Source: Hippophae tibetana
Taxonomy: Eukaryota > Streptophyta > Magnoliopsida > Rosales > Elaeagnaceae
Assembly: GCA_037013495.1 (NCBI GenBank)
Contig: CM072801.1
Coordinates: 18,095,501-18,159,500 of the forward strand
Length of the DNA: 64,000 bases
Direction: 5' to 3'
Shown: positions 62,298 to 64,000 of the stretch, piece after piece
Numbering within the stretch: the first letter of the stretch is position 1
Layout: each line of letters starts with the position of its first letter
Translations under genes and position numbers: made by a program
Notes under the pieces: model-generated
Seen by the model: only the letters and a program-made list of their open reading frames with translations
Databases searched by the model: none
Told to the model about the DNA's origin: nothing

Positions 62298-64000
62298 TTA
62301 TGACTGAAAAAAAATCTAATGTTGTAACAGATATGGTGCCTGTGATGTCTAAAATCACGGACCATAAGCTCAATGGCTCGAATTATTTGGCTTGGAGCAA
62401 GACCATTCGAATTTATTTGAGAAGTATCGACAAAGCTACTCATTTGACTAATGATCCTCCTAAAGATGATTCAAAGCAGACATGGCTTAGAGAAGATGCT
62501 CGCTTATTTCAACAGATTCGGAATTCTATTGAAAGCAATGTAATTGACTTGATCAGTCATTGTGAATTCGTTAAGAAATTGATGAATTATTTGGATTTCT
62601 TATATTCTGGTAAAAGAAATCTTTCTCGCATATATGAAGTATGTAAAGCATTTTACCGTACAAACAAACAAGATTAGTCACTCAAATTATTTTATGGAAT
62701 TTAAAAGGACTTATGAGGAGCTCAATAATTTGATGCCTTTTAGCCCTGATGTAAAGGTTCAACAAAACCAACGGGAACAAATGGCGGTCATAAGTTTTCT
62801 TGTCGGTCTTCCCTCTACTTTTGAGACTGCTAAGTCCCAAGTTCTTTCTGATTCTGAGATCTCCTCTTTACAAGAGGTGTTTAGTCGAGTACTTCGTACA
62901 GAAGGCACTCCACCTCCACCTGCTCAATTAAATGGTGCTTTGGTCAACCGAAGTAATAATTATGAGCATGGACGGTCAACTTATATGAACAGAAACAAAG
63001 GAGGCGGCTCGCACGGATTTGAAACTTACCACAGGACCTAGGAGGTATTGTATGTCACTATTGTCACAAACCAGGACATACGAAACATGATTGTAGAAAG
63101 CTTCAGTACAAGCATCAGAAATGTCACTCGGCTTATATTGCATCCACTTCTGATACTTCTGAAAAATCGGTTCTTATCTCTGCAGATGAATTTACCAAGT
63201 TTTCATAGTATGAAGAATCACTAAGGTCTTCATCACCTTCTGTCACTGCTATTGTTGATTCAGGTAAATCAAATGCGTGTCTCATTTCCTCATCTTCCAA
63301 ATGGGTTATTGATTCTGGTGCCACAGATCATATGATAGGTAATTCTAGTCTCTTTTCTACTCTTCAGTCACACACTTCTACCTCTACTGCTACCTTAGCC
63401 GATGGGTCACCATCTCGTGTTCTTGGGTCTGGCACAATTACTCCCACTCATTTGCTTCCTTTGTCGTCTGTCTTACATTTACCTAGCTTATCTTTTAATT
63501 TGATCTCCGTAAGTCAACTTACTCGCAATCTTAACTGTTGCATCTCATTTTTTCCTGATCGTTGCTTATTTCAGGATCTTATGACAAAGAAGACTATTGG
63601 TAAAAGACATGAGTCTGGACGCCTTTATATTCTTGACACACCAATACCGAAATCTATCGCTTGCTCTAGTGTAACCTCTCCCTTCGAGGCACATTGTAGA
63701 CTGGGTCATCCATCTCTCCTCAGTTTAGTAAGGTGTCTTCATTAGATTGTGAGTATTGTCAATTTGCAAAACATCGTCTTATAGTTCAAATCCAAGAGTT
63801 AATAAGCGTGCTAGTGTTCCTTTTGAATTAGTTCATTCTGATGTTTGGGGTCCTTGTCCTATTTTGTCTAAACTTGGATTTAAGTATTTTGTTACTTTTG
63901 TGGATGATTATTCTGGTATAACTTGGTTATATTTAATGAAGAGTCGTTCTGAATTGTTTTCTATTTTTTGCACATTTTGTGTTGAGATTAAAACTCAATT
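62298..64000 (+). pseudogene. Copia gag-protease-integrase, 5' portion, with breaks
   Basis: An ATG near 62301 opens gag (Leu-Asn-Gly-Ser-Asn-Tyr-Leu-Ala-Trp, a UBN2-type copia gag). A frame change near 62650-62675 moves gag to another frame (to about 63041). The original frame is regained by the zinc knuckle at 63053-63094 (C-X2-C-X4-H-X4-C). A TAG interrupts at 63206-63208. Protease Asp-Ser-Gly-Ala-Thr-Asp-His is near 63313-63333. GAG-pre-integrase (His-Cys-Arg-Leu-Gly-His-Pro) is near 63693; the frame is disturbed again near 63740. The integrase core starts near 63835 (His-Ser-Asp-Val-Trp-Gly-Pro, with the first catalytic Asp) and Phe-Val-Asp-Asp-Tyr-Ser at about 63895. The sequence then runs off the window. 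At least three lesions make this copy inactive. Confidence 0.88.

Larger units (their letters stand above)
61622..64000 (+). mobile_element. 5' part of a copia retrotransposon, cut by the window end
   Basis: Plus-strand element: LTR, PBS, leader with a tandem duplication, gag, zinc knuckle, protease, GAG-pre-integrase and the start of the integrase core. The RT and 3' LTR lie outside. It sits on the 5' side of the ASHH2-like exons, in opposite orientation to that gene. Confidence 0.88.

Noticed and set aside
62045..62443. 132-codon minus-strand frame in the copia leader
   Set aside because: It is the antisense of the 121-bp duplicated leader and of gag; the apparent repeat protein is a shadow of the DNA duplication.

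Overview
The window reads as AT-rich nuclear DNA of a eudicot plant. Evidence: one intact ten-exon plant-type gene with short introns, GT-AG splice sites throughout, and a dense nest of plant transposable elements (LTR retrotransposons primed by initiator-tRNA-Met-type sites, hAT and CACTA DNA transposons, LINE remnants). The species cannot be named from the sequence. No rRNA, tRNA, CRISPR array or bacterial-type operon was seen.

Host genes (all minus strand). (1) 15963-19267: complete gene for a receptor-like cytoplasmic kinase with an N-terminal universal-stress-protein (USP) domain and a C-terminal Ser/Thr kinase domain, 769 aa; every exon joins in frame. (2) 10930-11616: the 5' end only of a His/Pro/Gln-rich protein, broken by a frame change and then cut off by repeat DNA. 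(3) 60089-61548: the last two exons of a nuclear-type protein that resembles the C-terminus of ASHH2/SDG8-like histone methyltransferases; a copia retrotransposon lies 73 bp 5' of the upstream exon.

Transposable elements, left to right. 3430-10429 is a structurally complete Ty3/gypsy element (minus strand) with 5-bp target duplication TGATA, LTRs of 762 and 750 bp, PBS and PPT, and a polyprotein that runs into the 3' LTR, which suggests the CRM chromovirus clade; its genes carry four nonsense codons, a 14-bp duplication and another frameshift. It sits inside an older decayed repeat (about 1200-3424 plus 10435-10930). 35874 and 45194 are CACTA-type termini. 40051-43853 is a copia element (minus strand) whose reverse transcriptase and RNase H have been removed by an in-frame deletion. 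45195-46955 is a gutted copia remnant. 49711-52320 is a 2.6-kb hAT-type transposon with a perfect 8-bp target duplication that carries intron-containing pieces of an O-fucosyltransferase gene: a Pack-hAT. 53246-57282 is a decayed gypsy element lacking most of its integrase. 52430-52760 and 58150-59050 are RNase H-like LINE remnants. 61622 to the window end is the 5' part of another copia element.

Long stretches (11617-15962, 19268-24700, 25100-35870, 35930-40045, 46960-49702) hold no gene I can support: they are AT-rich DNA with (TA)n runs, short tandem duplications and a few faint retrotransposon traces. The strongest candidate for something not described before is the gene-capturing hAT element. 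The RT-deleted copia and the strong transition bias in the breakage of the elements are next.
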